DNA from: Marthasterias glacialis
Lineage: Eukaryota; Echinodermata; Asteroidea; Forcipulatida; Asteriidae
NCBI GenBank assembly: GCA_911728455.2
Contig: OU452226.1
Location: forward strand, 16,943,938-17,007,937
Reading direction: 5' to 3'
Length of the DNA stretch: 64,000 nucleotides
The position numbers and the translations under genes are program-made. The notes beneath the pieces were generated by a model. That model was not told the DNA's origin. It did no database searches and saw only the letters and a list, made by a program, of their open reading frames with translations. Positions 40,801-50,261 of the stretch are shown here, in pieces. Within the stretch, counting starts at the first letter, position 1, and every line of letters begins with the position of its first letter.

Positions 40801-42245
40801 CTCGCACTTTTGGCCAAAAATATTTTATGCGATTTTATGATAGAAAATGATAGAGTAGACATCACTGAAGAGGGTTTGTGTGTGGGGAAGGGGTCGATTC
40901 GCAATATTTGGGCAAATAGCAATATTTGGGTCAATTCTGACGTCATCAAGATGGCCGCAAAAGCTCGCTAGCTCCCGAAATAATGCAAGTTGGGACCTCT
41001 AGTTTGTTGGACACGTCTCGGAAGAGCCGCCCGCATCCACTGATTCCATGAAAAGCACTTTTCAAAATGGCTCCAAAATTAAAATTTCTCACAGGGAGCT
41101 CCCTGCGAGCACTCGCACTTTTGGCCAAAAATATTTTATGCGATTTTATGATAGAAAATGATAGAGTAGACATCACTGAAGAGGGTTTGTGTGTGGGGAA
41201 GGGGTCGATTCGCAATATTTGGGCAAATAGCAATATTTGGGTCAATTCTGACGTCATCAAGATGGCCGCAAAAGCTCGCTAGCTCCCGAAATAATGCAAG
41301 TTGGGACCTCTAGTTTGTTGGACACGTCTCGGAAGAGCCGCCCGCATCCACTGATTCCATGAAAAGCACTTTTGAAAATGGCTCCAAAATTAAAATTTCT
41401 CACAGGGAGCTCCCTGTGAGCACTCGCACTTTTGGCCAAAAATATTTTATGCGATTTTATGATAGAAAATGATAGAGTAGACATCACAGAAGAGGGTTTG
41501 TGTGTGGGGAAGGGGTCGATTCGCAATATTTGGGCAAATAGCAATATTTGGGTCAATTCTGACGTCATCAAGATGGCCGCAAAAGCTCGCTAGCTCCCGA
41601 AATAATGCAAGTTGGGACCTCTAGTTTGTTGGACACGTCTCGGAAGAGCCGCCCGCATCCACTGATTCCATGAAAAGCACTTTTGAAAATGGCTCCAAAA
41701 TTAAAATTTCTCACAGGGAGCTCCCTGTGAGCACTCGCAGTTTTGGCCAAAAATATTTTATGCGATTTTATGATAGAAAATGATAGAGTAGACATCACAG
41801 AAGAGGGTTTGTGTGTGGGGAAGGGGTCGATTCGCAATATTTGGGCAAATAGCAATATTTGGGTCAATTCTGACGTCATCAAGATGGCCGCAAAAGCTCG
41901 CTAGCTCCCGAAATAATGCAAGTTGGGACCTCTAGTTTGTTGGACACGTCTCGGAAGAGCCGCCCGCATCCACTGATTCCATGAAAAGCACTTTTGAAAA
42001 TGGCTCCAAAATTAAAATTTCTCACAGGGAGCTCCCTGTGAGCACTCGCACTTTTGGCCAAAAATATTTTATGCGATTTTATGATAGAAAATGATAGAGT
42101 AGACATCACTGAAGAGGGTTTGTGTGTGGGGAAGGGGTCGATTCGCAATATTTGGGCAAATAGCAATATTTGGGTCAATTCTGACGTCATCAAGATGGCC
42201 GCAAAAGCTCGCTAGCTCCCGAAATTATGCAAGTTGGGACCTCTA

Positions 42246-42262
42246 GTTTGTTGGACACGTCT
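42246..42262 (+). other. weak CENP-B-box-like stretch in sat311 (example copy)
   Basis: GTTTGTTGGACACGTCT matches 11 of 17 positions of the mammalian CENP-B box (YTTCGTTGGAARCGGGA) and six of its nine essential positions. TTGTTGGA and ACG are kept, but the final GGG is absent and TTCG reads TTTG. It is near-invariant across the array. Partial matches of this kind arise by chance in satellites, and CENP-B itself is mammalian, though other animals have pogo-derived relatives. Confidence 0.25.
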
Positions 42263-42331
42263 CGGAAGAGCCGCCCGCATCCACTGATTCCATGAAAAGC
42301 ACTTTTGAAAATGGCTCCAAAATTAAAATTT

Positions 42332-42353
42332 CTCACAGGGAGCTCCCTGTGAG
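42332..42353. other. 22-bp perfect dyad present in nearly every sat311 monomer (example copy)
   Basis: The two 11-bp arms, CTCACAGGGAG and CTCCCTGTGAG, are exact reverse complements with no spacer and centre on GAGCTC. The dyad is present in almost all of the 129 monomers. Common variants hit one arm only (CTTACAGG, CCTGCGAG, CCTGTGGG, CCTCTGAG, CTCAAAGG), and I saw no compensating change in the other arm. It could form a hairpin or cruciform, or bind a dimeric protein. The sequence alone cannot choose between these. Confidence 0.95.
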
Positions 42354-42455
42354 CACTCGCACTTTTGGCCAAAAATATTTTATGCGATTTTATGATAGAA
42401 AATGATAGAGTAGACATCACTGAAGAGGGTTTGTGTGTGGGGAAGGGGTCGATTC

Positions 42456-42485
42456 GCAATATTTGGGCAAATAGCAATATTTGGG
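42456..42485 (+). repeat. internal 18-bp-period duplication in sat311 (example copy)
   Basis: GCAATATTTGGG occurs twice in each monomer, 18 bp apart, separated by CAAATA. Type B monomers alter the first copy (GGCAATATTTGGG) and type D the second (ACAATATTTGGG). The repeat suggests the 311-bp unit itself contains older, smaller duplications. The upstream ATTTTATG-CG-ATTTTATG is another. Confidence 0.85.
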
Positions 42486-42492
42486 TCAATTC

Positions 42493-42513
42493 TGACGTCA
42501 TCAAGATGGCCGC
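42493..42513 (+). promoter_or_regulatory. CRE palindrome plus YY1-like motif in every sat311 monomer (example copy)
   Basis: TGACGTCA, the full palindromic cAMP-response element bound by CREB/ATF bZIP dimers, is followed after two bases by AAGATGGCCGC, one base different from the YY1 consensus AAGATGGCGGC. The pair recurs in essentially all monomers and in the divergent edge copies. A rare loss is GACGTTATC near 42808. Binding is inferred from motif identity only. If functional, the array would present more than 100 paired sites spaced 311 bp apart. Confidence 0.6.
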
Positions 42514-45500
42514 AAAAGCTCGCTAGCTCCCGAAATAATGCAAGTTGGGACCTCTAGTTTGTTGGACACGTCTCGGAAGAGCCGCCCGCATCCACTGATT
42601 CCATGAAAAGCACTTTTCAAAATGGCTCCAAAATTAAAATTTCTCACAGGGAGCTCCCTGTGAGCACTCGCACTTTTGGCCAAAAATATTTTATGCGATT
42701 TTATGATAGAAAATGATAGAGTTAGACATCACTGAAGAGGGTTTGTGTGTGGGGAAGGGCTCGATTCGCAATATTTGGGCAAATAGCAATATTTGGGTCA
42801 ATTCTGACGTTATCAAGATGGCCGCAAAAGCTCGCTAGCTCCCGAAATAATGCAAGTTGGGACCTCTAGTTTGTTGGACACGTCTCGGAAGAGCCGCCCG
42901 CATCCACTGATTCCATGAAAAGCACTTTTGAAAATGGCTCCAAAATTAAAATTTCTCACAGGGAGCTCCCTGTGAGCACTCGCACTTTTGGCCAAAAATA
43001 TTTAATGCGATTTTATGATAGAAAATGATAGAGTAGACATCACTGAAGAGGGTTTGTGTGTGGGGAAGGGGTCGATTCGCAATATTTGGGCAAATAGCAA
43101 TATTTGGGTCAATTCTGACGTCATCAGGATGGCCGCAAAAGCTCGCTAGCTCCCGAAATAATGCAAGTTTTGACCTCTAGTTTGTTGGACACGTCTCGGA
43201 AGAGCCGCCCGCATCCACTGATTCCATGAAAAGCACTTTTGAAAATGGCTCCAAAATTAAAATTTCTCACAGGGAGCTCCCTGTGAGCACTCGCACTTTT
43301 GGCCAAAAATATTTTATGCGATTTTATGATAGAAAATGATAGAGTAGACATCACTGAAGAGGGTTTGTGTGTGGGGAAGGGGTCGATTCGCAATATTTGG
43401 GCAAATAGCAATATTTGGGTCAATTCTGACGTCATCAAGATGGCCGCAAAAGCTCGCTAGCTCCCGAAATTATGCAAGTTGGGACCTCTAGTTTGTTGGA
43501 CACGTCTCGGAAGAGCCGCCCGCATCCACTGATTCCATGAAAAGCACTTTTCAAATTGGCTCCAAAATTAAAATTTCTCACAGGGAGCTCCCTGTGAGCA
43601 CTCGCACTTTTGGCCAAAAATATTTTATGCGATTTTATGATAGAAAATGATAGAGTAGACCTCACTGAAGAGGGTTTGTGTGTGGGGAAGGGGTCGATTC
43701 GCAATATTTGGGCAAATAGCAATATTTGGGTCAATTCTGACGTCATCAAGATGGCCGCAAAAGCTCGCTAGCTCCCGAAATAATGCAAGTTGGGACCTCT
43801 AGTTTGTTGGACACGTCTCGGAAGAGCCGCCCGCATCCACTGATTCCATGAAAAGCACTTTTCAAAATGGCTCCAAAATTAAAATTTCTCACAGGGAGCT
43901 CCCTGTGAGCACTCGCACTTTTGGCCAAAAATATTTTATGCGATTTTATAATAGAAAATGATAGAGTAGACATCACTGAAGAGGGTTTGTGTGTGGGGAA
44001 GGGCTCGATTCGCAATATTTGGGCAAATAGCAATATTTGGGTCAATTCTGACGTCATCAAGATGGCCGCAAAAGCTCGCTAGCTCCCGAAATAATGCAAG
44101 TTGGGACCTCTAGTTTGTTGGACACGTCTCGGAAGAGCCGCCCGCATCCACTGATTCCATGAAAAGTACTTTTGAAAATGGCTCCAAAATTAAAATTTCT
44201 TACAGGGAGCTCCCTGTGAGCACTCGCACTTTTGGCCAAAAATATTTTATGCGATTTTATGATAGAAAATGATAGAGTAGACATCACTGAAGAGGGTTTG
44301 TGTGTGGGGAAGGGCTCAATTCGCAATATTTGGGCAAATAGCAATATTTGGGTCAATTCTGACGTCATCAAGATGGCCGCAAAAGCTCGCTAGCTCCCGA
44401 AATAATGCAAGTTGGGACCTCTAGTTTGTTGGACACGTCTCGGAAGAGCCGCCCGCATCCACTGATTCCATGAAAAGCACTTATGAAAATGGCTCCAAAA
44501 TTAAAATTTCTAACAGGGAGCTCCCTGTGAGCACTCGCACTTTTGGCCAAAAGTATTTTATGCGATTTTATGATAGAAAATGATAGAGTAGACCTCACTG
44601 AAGAGGGTTTGTGTGTGGGGAAGGGGTCGATTCGCAATATTTGGGCAAATAGCAATATTTGGGTCAATTCTGACGTCATCAAGATGGCCGCAAAAGCTCG
44701 CTAGCTCCCGAAATAATGCAAGTTGGGACCTCTAGTTTGTTGGACACGTCTCGGAAGAGCCGCCCGCATCCACTGATTCCATGAAAAGCACTTTTGAAAA
44801 TGGCTCCAAAATTAAAATTTCTCACAGGGAGCTCCCTGTGAGTACTCGCACTTTTGGCCAAAAAATTTTTATGCGATTTTATGATAGAAAATGATAGAGT
44901 AGACATCACTGAAGAGGGTTTGTGTGTGGGGAAGGGGTCGATTCGCAATATTTGGGCAAATAGCAATATTTGGGTCAATTCTGACGTCATCAAGATGGCC
45001 GCAAAAGCTCGCTAGCTCCCGAAATAATGCAAGTTGGGACCTCTAGTTTGTTGGACACGTCTCGGAAGAGCCGCCCGCATCCACTGATTCCATGAAAAGC
45101 ACTTTTCAAAATGGCTCCAAAATTAAAATTTCTCACAGGGAGCTCCCTCTGAGCACTCGCACTTTTGGCCAAAAATATTTTATGCGATTTTATGATAGAA
45201 AATGATAGAGTAGACATCACTGAAGAGGGTTTGTGTGTGGGGAAGGGGTCGATTCGCAATATTTGGGCAAATAGCAATATTTGGGTCAATTCTGACGTCA
45301 TCAAGATGGCCGCAAAAGCTCGCTAGCTCCCGAAATAATGCAAGTTGGGACCTCTAGTTTGTTGGACACGTCTCGGAAGAGCCGCCCGCATCCACTGATT
45401 CCATGAAAAGCACTTTTGAAAATGGCTCCAAAATTAAAATTTCTCACAGGGAGCTCCCTGTGAGTACTCGCACTTTTGGCCAAAAAATTTTTATGCGATT

Positions 45501-46000
45501 TTATGATAGAAAATGATAGAGTATACATCACTGAAGAGGGTTTGTGTGTGGGGAAGGGGTCGATTCGCAATATTTGGGCAAATAGCAATATTTGGGTCAA
45601 TTCTGACGTCATCAAGATGGCCGCAAAAGCTCGCTAGCTCCCGAAATAATGCAAGTTGGGACCTCTAGTTTGTTGGACACGTCTCGGAAGAGCCGCCCGC
45701 ATCCACTGATTCCATGAAAAGCACTTTTGAAAATGGCTCCAAAATTAAAATTTCTCACAGGGAGCTCCCTGTGAGCACTCGCAGTTTTGGCCAAAAATAT
45801 TTTATGCGATTTTATGATAGAAAATGATAGAGTAGACATCACTGAAGAGGGTTTGTGTGGGGGGAAGGGGTCGATTCGCAATATTTGGGCAAATAGCAAT
45901 ATTTGGGTCAATTCTGACGTCATCAAGATGGCCGCAAAAGCTCGCTAGCTCCCGAAATAATGCAAGTTGGGACCTCTAGTTTGTTGGACACGTCTCGGAA

Positions 46001-46435
46001 GAGCCGCCCGCATCCACTGATTCCATGAAAAGCACTTTTCAAAATGGCTCCAAAATTAAAATTTCTCACAGGGAGCTCCCTGTGAGCACTCGCACTTTTG
46101 GTCCAAAAATTTTTATGCGATTTTATGATAGAAATTGATAGAGTAGATATCACTGAAGAGGGTTTGTGTGTGGGGAAGGGGTCAATTCGCAATATTTGGG
46201 CAAATAGCATTTTTTAGGTCAACTCTGACGTCATCAAGATGGCCGGAAAAGCTCGCTAGCTCCATGAAAACCACTTTTAAATTTTTGGACAAATTATTCG
46301 ACTCTTGAGCATGCGCAGATTTAGAGAAAAAATTGTTGATGTTAATGCGATTTGATAACAGAAACTGATACTTTAGTAGATATCACGTAAGAGGGTTTGT
46401 GTGTGGGCAAGGGGTCAATTTGCAATATTTATATT
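46001..46435. repeat. sat311 right edge: divergent last monomer plus decayed copy
   Basis: The last recognisable monomer (46001-46263) shares variants with the very first one (6196-6507) rather than with the interior: GTAGATATCACTG, GGGGTCAATTCGC and TTTTAGGTCAACTCTGACG. At 46263 it jumps from GCTAGCTCC straight to ATGAAAACCACTTTT, skipping the end of one unit and the start of the next. A strongly decayed unit follows to about 46435, recognisable by ATGCGATTTGATAACAG, GTAGATATCACG-TAAGAGGG and GGGTCAATTTGCAATATTT. After that there is no similarity. Confidence 0.85.
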
Positions 46436-47224
46436 TCAACCTAATTTATCGACTTTAATAACCGAAGAGGGCGATATAATCCATGAATGTATCCCATTTT
46501 CGTTGAAAACGATTGACTGATTGCTTTTTTTCACTTAAAAATAAAAAAGTCAGAGATCTGGAACATTGATAAGGCTTAGTTGAAAAGTATTATTTCGGTC
46601 TGACAGAGAAGAGTTTAGAATGCTGAAACTATTCTATTGTTTAAAAAAAGTGAAAGATTTTGGCCCCTAATTAGAGGATGAAAATACAAAATCGAAATTG
46701 GCCGCCAGATATGGCGGCAATTTTGGTTAAAAAAAACGGGGCTATATATCGTGATGAGATTTACCATATCCGGTGGAGGTGCACTCTTTATTGCCAGCGT
46801 GATTTTTGGGGGTCAAAATTTAACATTTTGCAAGGGTTGGGCGGGGGGGGGGTTAAATGTCGACTCTTTCACCATTTCATAATTTAAGTTTTTAGTTTGT
46901 GGCGTTAGTTCAGCTGCCCGCTTCGCCTGGTAGCGTCAATTCGACTCCGACATTTTGATAACAAATCTAAAATTTCAACCTAGCGGCGCGGAGGGGGTAG
47001 GTTGACTTTTATATTTAGGGGCCAACAATCAATATCACTATTAATATTGATAGTAATAATAATAATTATGGATTTGTATTGCGCGCGTCCCCGAAAATTA
47101 TCAAACGCACATTATATAAAAGTATTTAAAAAAGGAACAAGCAACTCCAATTATATTAGACAGAATTATGCAAGACGTAATTAAATCATAATGATAGACA
47201 GAATCATTTTACCTGCAATTAGCT
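46436..47224. other. no gene recognised between sat311 and R2
   Basis: This is single-copy-looking sequence with a G-run near 46841-46851, a TAATAATAATAATTATGG stretch near 47050, and short open frames (up to 69 codons) without family signatures. Confidence 0.6.
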
Positions 47225-47405
47225 GAAGTAGTCTTGCATCTGAAAATCAAACTTTTACGGCCATGCGGCATCTTTAGCCTTAAACCACGAGCAAGCCCAG
47301 ATACTCCGAATGCTCTTCAAAAGCATCTTCAATGGGACTTTAGTACACGAAGCTGCCAGGGAGTAAGAACATCAGTTATCTATGGCCATATTTTACCCGT
47401 TATGT
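47225..47405 (+). repeat. R2 dispersed repeat, diverged fragment
   Basis: It is recognisable by AGTCTTGCATCTGAAAATCAAACTTTT, ATGCTCTTCAAAAGCATCTTCAATGGGA and ACACGAAGCTGCCAGGGAG, each matching the R2 copies at 52985 and 53470. It directly abuts the SINE tail on its right. Confidence 0.6.
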
Positions 47406-47410
47406 TGTTG

Positions 47411-47735
47411 GGTTAGTTGATTCTTTGTTTATTTTTTAGGTTGTTGGGTTGTTTGTTTCTTTGCTTGCTTGTTGGGTCGTTCATTTGCTTGTTTGTTGGG
47501 TTGTTTGTTTGTTTGTTTTTTGTCTGTTTGTTGGGTTAATGGTTTGTTTGTCTGTTTGTTTGTTTATTTGTTTTGCTCGAGGGAAAAAAACCGGAGGGCC
47601 CAGAGAAAAACTGTCGTGGCACAGGAGAGAACCAACGCACAACTCTACTATGGCCCTAGTCTAGAATCGAACCTTGGCTCCAGTGGTGGTTCGAGAGTTA
47701 CAGTACAACGTGTTACTGTCTTTGCCATGGCTTAT
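47411..47735 (-). mobile_element. tRNA-derived SINE with (CAAA)n-type tail
   Basis: On the minus strand the element begins near 47735. It has an A-box-like TGGCAAAGACA (47727-47717; ten of eleven positions fit TRGYNNARNNG) and a B box GGTTCGATTC (47673-47664), spaced as in a pol III tRNA promoter. The body contains GGTTCTCTCCTGTGCCACGA and TTTTTCTCTGGGCCCTCCGG, a CTCCGG-rich central block of a type I associate, from memory, with marine-invertebrate SINEs. It ends in about 165 bp of irregular CAAA/CAAC repeats (47575-47411). No target duplication was found. SINEs are non-coding and depend on a LINE for movement. Confidence 0.75.
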
Positions 47736-47814
47736 AAACACCTCTTATAAAAGATAGTATCTAATTCACATGAGTTGTAACTATTGGTGCATGCCATGGT
47801 GTTTTTCACAACTT

Positions 47815-48045
47815 ACTAATTACTACTTTGTGGTAACGAATTATTTAATTTGTAATAATGCGTATTAAGTTGTAATAATGAATTACAACGAATTACTAAT
47901 TCATAATAACCAATTACTAATTCATAATAACGAATTACTAATTAGTAATTAAAAATGATTTAATTCGTAATAACGAATTACTTATTCGTAATAACAGTTG
48001 ACTGATTCGTAATCACAGTTTACTGATTCGTAATCACGGACTATT
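47815..48045. repeat. 21-bp AT-rich minisatellite, partly self-complementary
   Basis: About nine degenerate copies of a 20-21-bp unit close to AACGAATTACTAATTCGTAAT. The unit is itself nearly palindromic (ATTAC-GAATTA), so the tract can pair with itself extensively. The last copies change to CACAGTTTACTGATTCGTAAT. No flanking gene uses it. Confidence 0.85.
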
Positions 48046-48795
48046 TTCTCACGGATAATATATGATTTCGTTGAACGACTGGATTTTCGTAGGAAACAGC
48101 ATGACAAAACATGTCAACACATTAATGTTTACGAAACAGTGTCCAAAGTATCGATTACCTACCATGACCTGCATTTTAGACATTTACAGTAGAGAAAATA
48201 CTTTTTAAAATAAAAGAGTAATGACCTCATCAATGGTAAACCGTTGGCAACCATGTTGGATTTATGCAAATTACGACACCCTAAATCAAGGGATAGTTTA
48301 AACAAGTTCAAGTGTACGCTAAGTTGTTTATTTTTATAGCAATAAAATTGATATTAGAATATTGGTTGATTGGCACCATTTTTAGTAAATTGCTCGCTCA
48401 TGGACTAAACGGGACTTGCTAGATTAGGGTTTCTAATTAGATTGGAGAGGTTTTAATAACGAGGGGCTGCATGGGTGGTCTTTCACAGCATCAATGACAG
48501 GAACTTTGTTGTTTCATTAGTGTTTGGGTAGTTTACTTGTGGATTTTATATTATTGTTGTTAATTTAATTTAAACACTATAGCTTTTATTTCTTTGGACT
48601 TTTTATGCGAATAAGAGTGCCGTATGATATCAGACTTTCAATGCTTGACACCTTATTATAATCCAATCTTATCCTGGTATTATCCTAGCACAAGGACATT
48701 GCTCTCATGGTTTAATAAAGAACACTGATCATTGACCAGAAATATTTAGGATCAAACGGCCCTGTGGAATTTACGAAATAACACATAAGAAACGG
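48046..48795. other. no gene recognised
   Basis: AT-rich sequence without open frames of interest or repeats I could match elsewhere in the window. Confidence 0.55.
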
Positions 48796-49200
48796 TTAAA
48801 ATTCAATGAATTCGGGCGATTTCATTGCGTAGTACATACCATAACGAAACGACTCAGTTTTCTTGGTCGACTCGGACTCAAGGGACCCGGAAGTACAGCG
48901 CGTGCACCAGTTAGTAGCCCGGAGTGTGTGCCGTCTCCCTGCTGCAATCTCCCCTTTGCCACCTCCCGGGCGACCGCACCCAAATATCGTCTCGTACAAG
49001 TTACTCTCGGCATGCAGTCCTCGATGTGGCAGTTCAGGTCTGGGAAGCCCCGGTCTGTATGCCGTTTCGACAAACTATCGCGTGTTAAGACGAGGCCAGA
49101 GTTGACCAATACCGTACTTTCCTTCTTTTCTCCTGTCACTTGGCGCTTGATGTGCTGCTGTGCCGCCACTGGCCACACTGTATCTTTCTGCTGTTGTTGC
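48796..49200 (-). CDS. possible exon or gene fragment, unrecognised
   Basis: This stretch is richer in GC than its surroundings and has a continuous minus-strand frame of 118 codons from a Met at 49178 (48822-49178). The frame runs open upstream to a stop near 49207. The first half is polar and basic (QQQQKDTVW, HIKRQVTGEKKES, then FPDLNCHIEDC). A second overlapping frame (48796-48999), rich in Gly, Arg and Ser, would give an alternative end. I see no known domain, no clear splice sites and no poly(A) signal. It may be an exon, a decayed gene or a chance frame in CpG-rich DNA. Confidence 0.2.
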
Positions 49201-49442
49201 AGGTCTTGCCACGCTCACGTGTAAATGTCCAATGACCTACAAGATGTTGCTGGCCATCTCATGTTTTCTTTCAGTTTGTCAAGCAAGATGCTCTTTTTAT
49301 TTTTCCAAACACATCATTATTTCCCCTGCAATATTGTCTTATCGAGTATCACCGTGGTCCTATCATTTTTCAACCATAATTCGTTAAGTTTTCCTCTTTG
49401 CCGCCATGACACTAAAAACCGCTCTTTACACTACACGAACAC

Positions 49443-49847
49443 ATGGAAAAACGATCAAGCGTGACTACTTATCAATGTATAAGAACTAGGCGCTCGGTCA
49501 GCCCTTCACAAAGCATGACAAAGAATAATGGGCTTCGTGACCAAGTGCAGCAAAATGGTATGCTGCAAAATACCTGGGAGTGCACTGTTCTCCAATTCAG
49601 AACACGAACATTTGGTGTGTTGCTCTGGTGTCACATAGCGCCCTCAATAGGCAAGTATTTACTACAAGAATTATTTGCCCGTTGCCTTTTAAAGACACAA
49701 ACTAATGTTGCTCTGAGTGGAACTTGTTGTACGGATCCCATAGACTACAAATATGGGTCACTGGTTTTGTTTATCTGGATTTTTGTGACTCGAAATAACG
49801 GTGTCTGCCAACCCGGGACATTGCTGTCTCTTGACTTTGTAGAGTAG
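49443..49847 (+). CDS. open frame of 134 codons, unrecognised
   Basis: A plus-strand frame starts at MEKRSSVTTYQC and ends with a TAG at 49845. It is the longest non-repeat frame in the window from a Met to a stop. The middle is hydrophobic (FGVLLWCHIAPSIGKYLL) and the C-terminal half has a possible membrane-like stretch (GSLVLFIWIFVT). I recognise no domain. There is no upstream promoter signal, and the composition is not clearly protein-like, so a chance frame is the more likely reading. Confidence 0.12.
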   Translation: MEKRSSVTTYQCIRTRRSVSPSQSMTKNNGLRDQVQQNGMLQNTWECTVLQFRTRTFGVLLWCHIAPSIGKYLLQELFARCLLKTQTNVALSGTCCTDPIDYKYGSLVLFIWIFVTRNNGVCQPGTLLSLDFVE

Positions 49848-50261
49848 GTCATCTTTACACCAAACCAGGATCAGTGCAATCAGCAGCGACACAAATGGTT
49901 CAAATTTTAGGGGGGGGGGCACAAAAGGGGGCACCCTTTTTCTATGTGCACTTCTGGACGATTCAAACAGTAGTTTGCATTAGCATTTCTGTTAAACGAA
50001 CCCCTTTTAGCGCTTGTGTTATGTCAGTTACTATTATTACTCCGATTCAAGATAATCTGACAAGAATGTAAAATTAATTATTCTGTCTGTGTCAAATTTT
50101 TGTTTTTGTTTTTTTAGCACTGAAATTATTATAAAAAGCTGATAAAATATTACCATTTTACTCTCAAATTTTAATCTCAAAAGACCAGATTTCAAATGAG
50201 GGGGGTGCGTCACCAGGGGGTGGGGGCTCACCTAGTGGCATGGACATCAAAATGATGGACT
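49848..50261. other. no gene recognised; short G-runs
   Basis: It includes a ten-G run near 49909 and GGGGGGTGCG and CAGGGGGTGGGGG near 50200-50225. No frame over 65 codons has any family signature. Confidence 0.5.

Larger units (their letters stand above)
28823..46000. repeat. sat311 zone 3: looser higher-order structure
   Basis: Most monomers are close to the consensus, with local duplications of several sizes. CCTGTGGGCACTCGC followed one monomer later by GTGAGTTCTCGC recurs at 33331, 35197 and 37681, so 6 then 8 monomers apart; the second interval is 4 bp short because of a deletion near 36446. A two-monomer duplication carrying GCTAGCTCC-GAAATAATG, with one C lost, lies at about 31021 and 31641. 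Another pair carries CAAAAAATTTTTATGCG near 44859 and 45481. The CCCTCTGAGCAC variant occurs near 40792 and 45147, 14 monomers apart. Confidence 0.85.
6196..46263. repeat. sat311: ~129-copy, 311-bp satellite array
   Basis: Head-to-tail monomers begin with GAGCCGCCCGCATCCACTG at 6196, 6508, 6820, 7131 and every 311 bp to 46001. The distance 6196-46001 equals 128 periods, giving 129 copies with the last one partial. Copies differ mostly at a few recurring diagnostic sites. The first two units are 312 bp. A full monomer contains, in order: GAGCCGCCCGC, GCACTTTTGAAAATGGCTCC, a 22-bp dyad, GGCCAAAAATATTTTATGCG, GATAGAAAATGATAGAG, CACTGAAGAGGGTTTGTGTG, two GCAATATTTGGG copies, TGACGTCA, AAGATGGCCGC, GCTAGCTCCCGAAATAATGC and TTTGTTGGACACGTCTCGG. 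Orientation never changes. No transposon interrupts it. Confidence 0.98.

Noticed and set aside
29249-41282. Plus-strand frames of 71-77 codons (for example 29249-29470, 35162-35377, 37646-37861, 40128-40349)
   Set aside because: They appear only where single-base variants remove a stop in the satellite (CCTGCGAG, CCTGTGGG or the 4-bp deletion). They are satellite by-products.
6742-46210. More than 100 minus-strand frames of 104 codons as a multigene family
   Set aside because: They are one frame repeated by the 311-bp satellite. Stops and one-base deletions have spread with the repeats, adjacent frames are out of phase, and there is no recognisable domain or signal.
6196-46263. CRISPR array
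   Set aside because: The repeats are 311 bp and contiguous with no unique spacers, and the genome is eukaryotic.
47664-47727. Functional tRNA gene on the minus strand
   Set aside because: A- and B-box-like motifs exist, but no cloverleaf closes around them and a SINE body and CAAA tail follow, so it is a SINE head.
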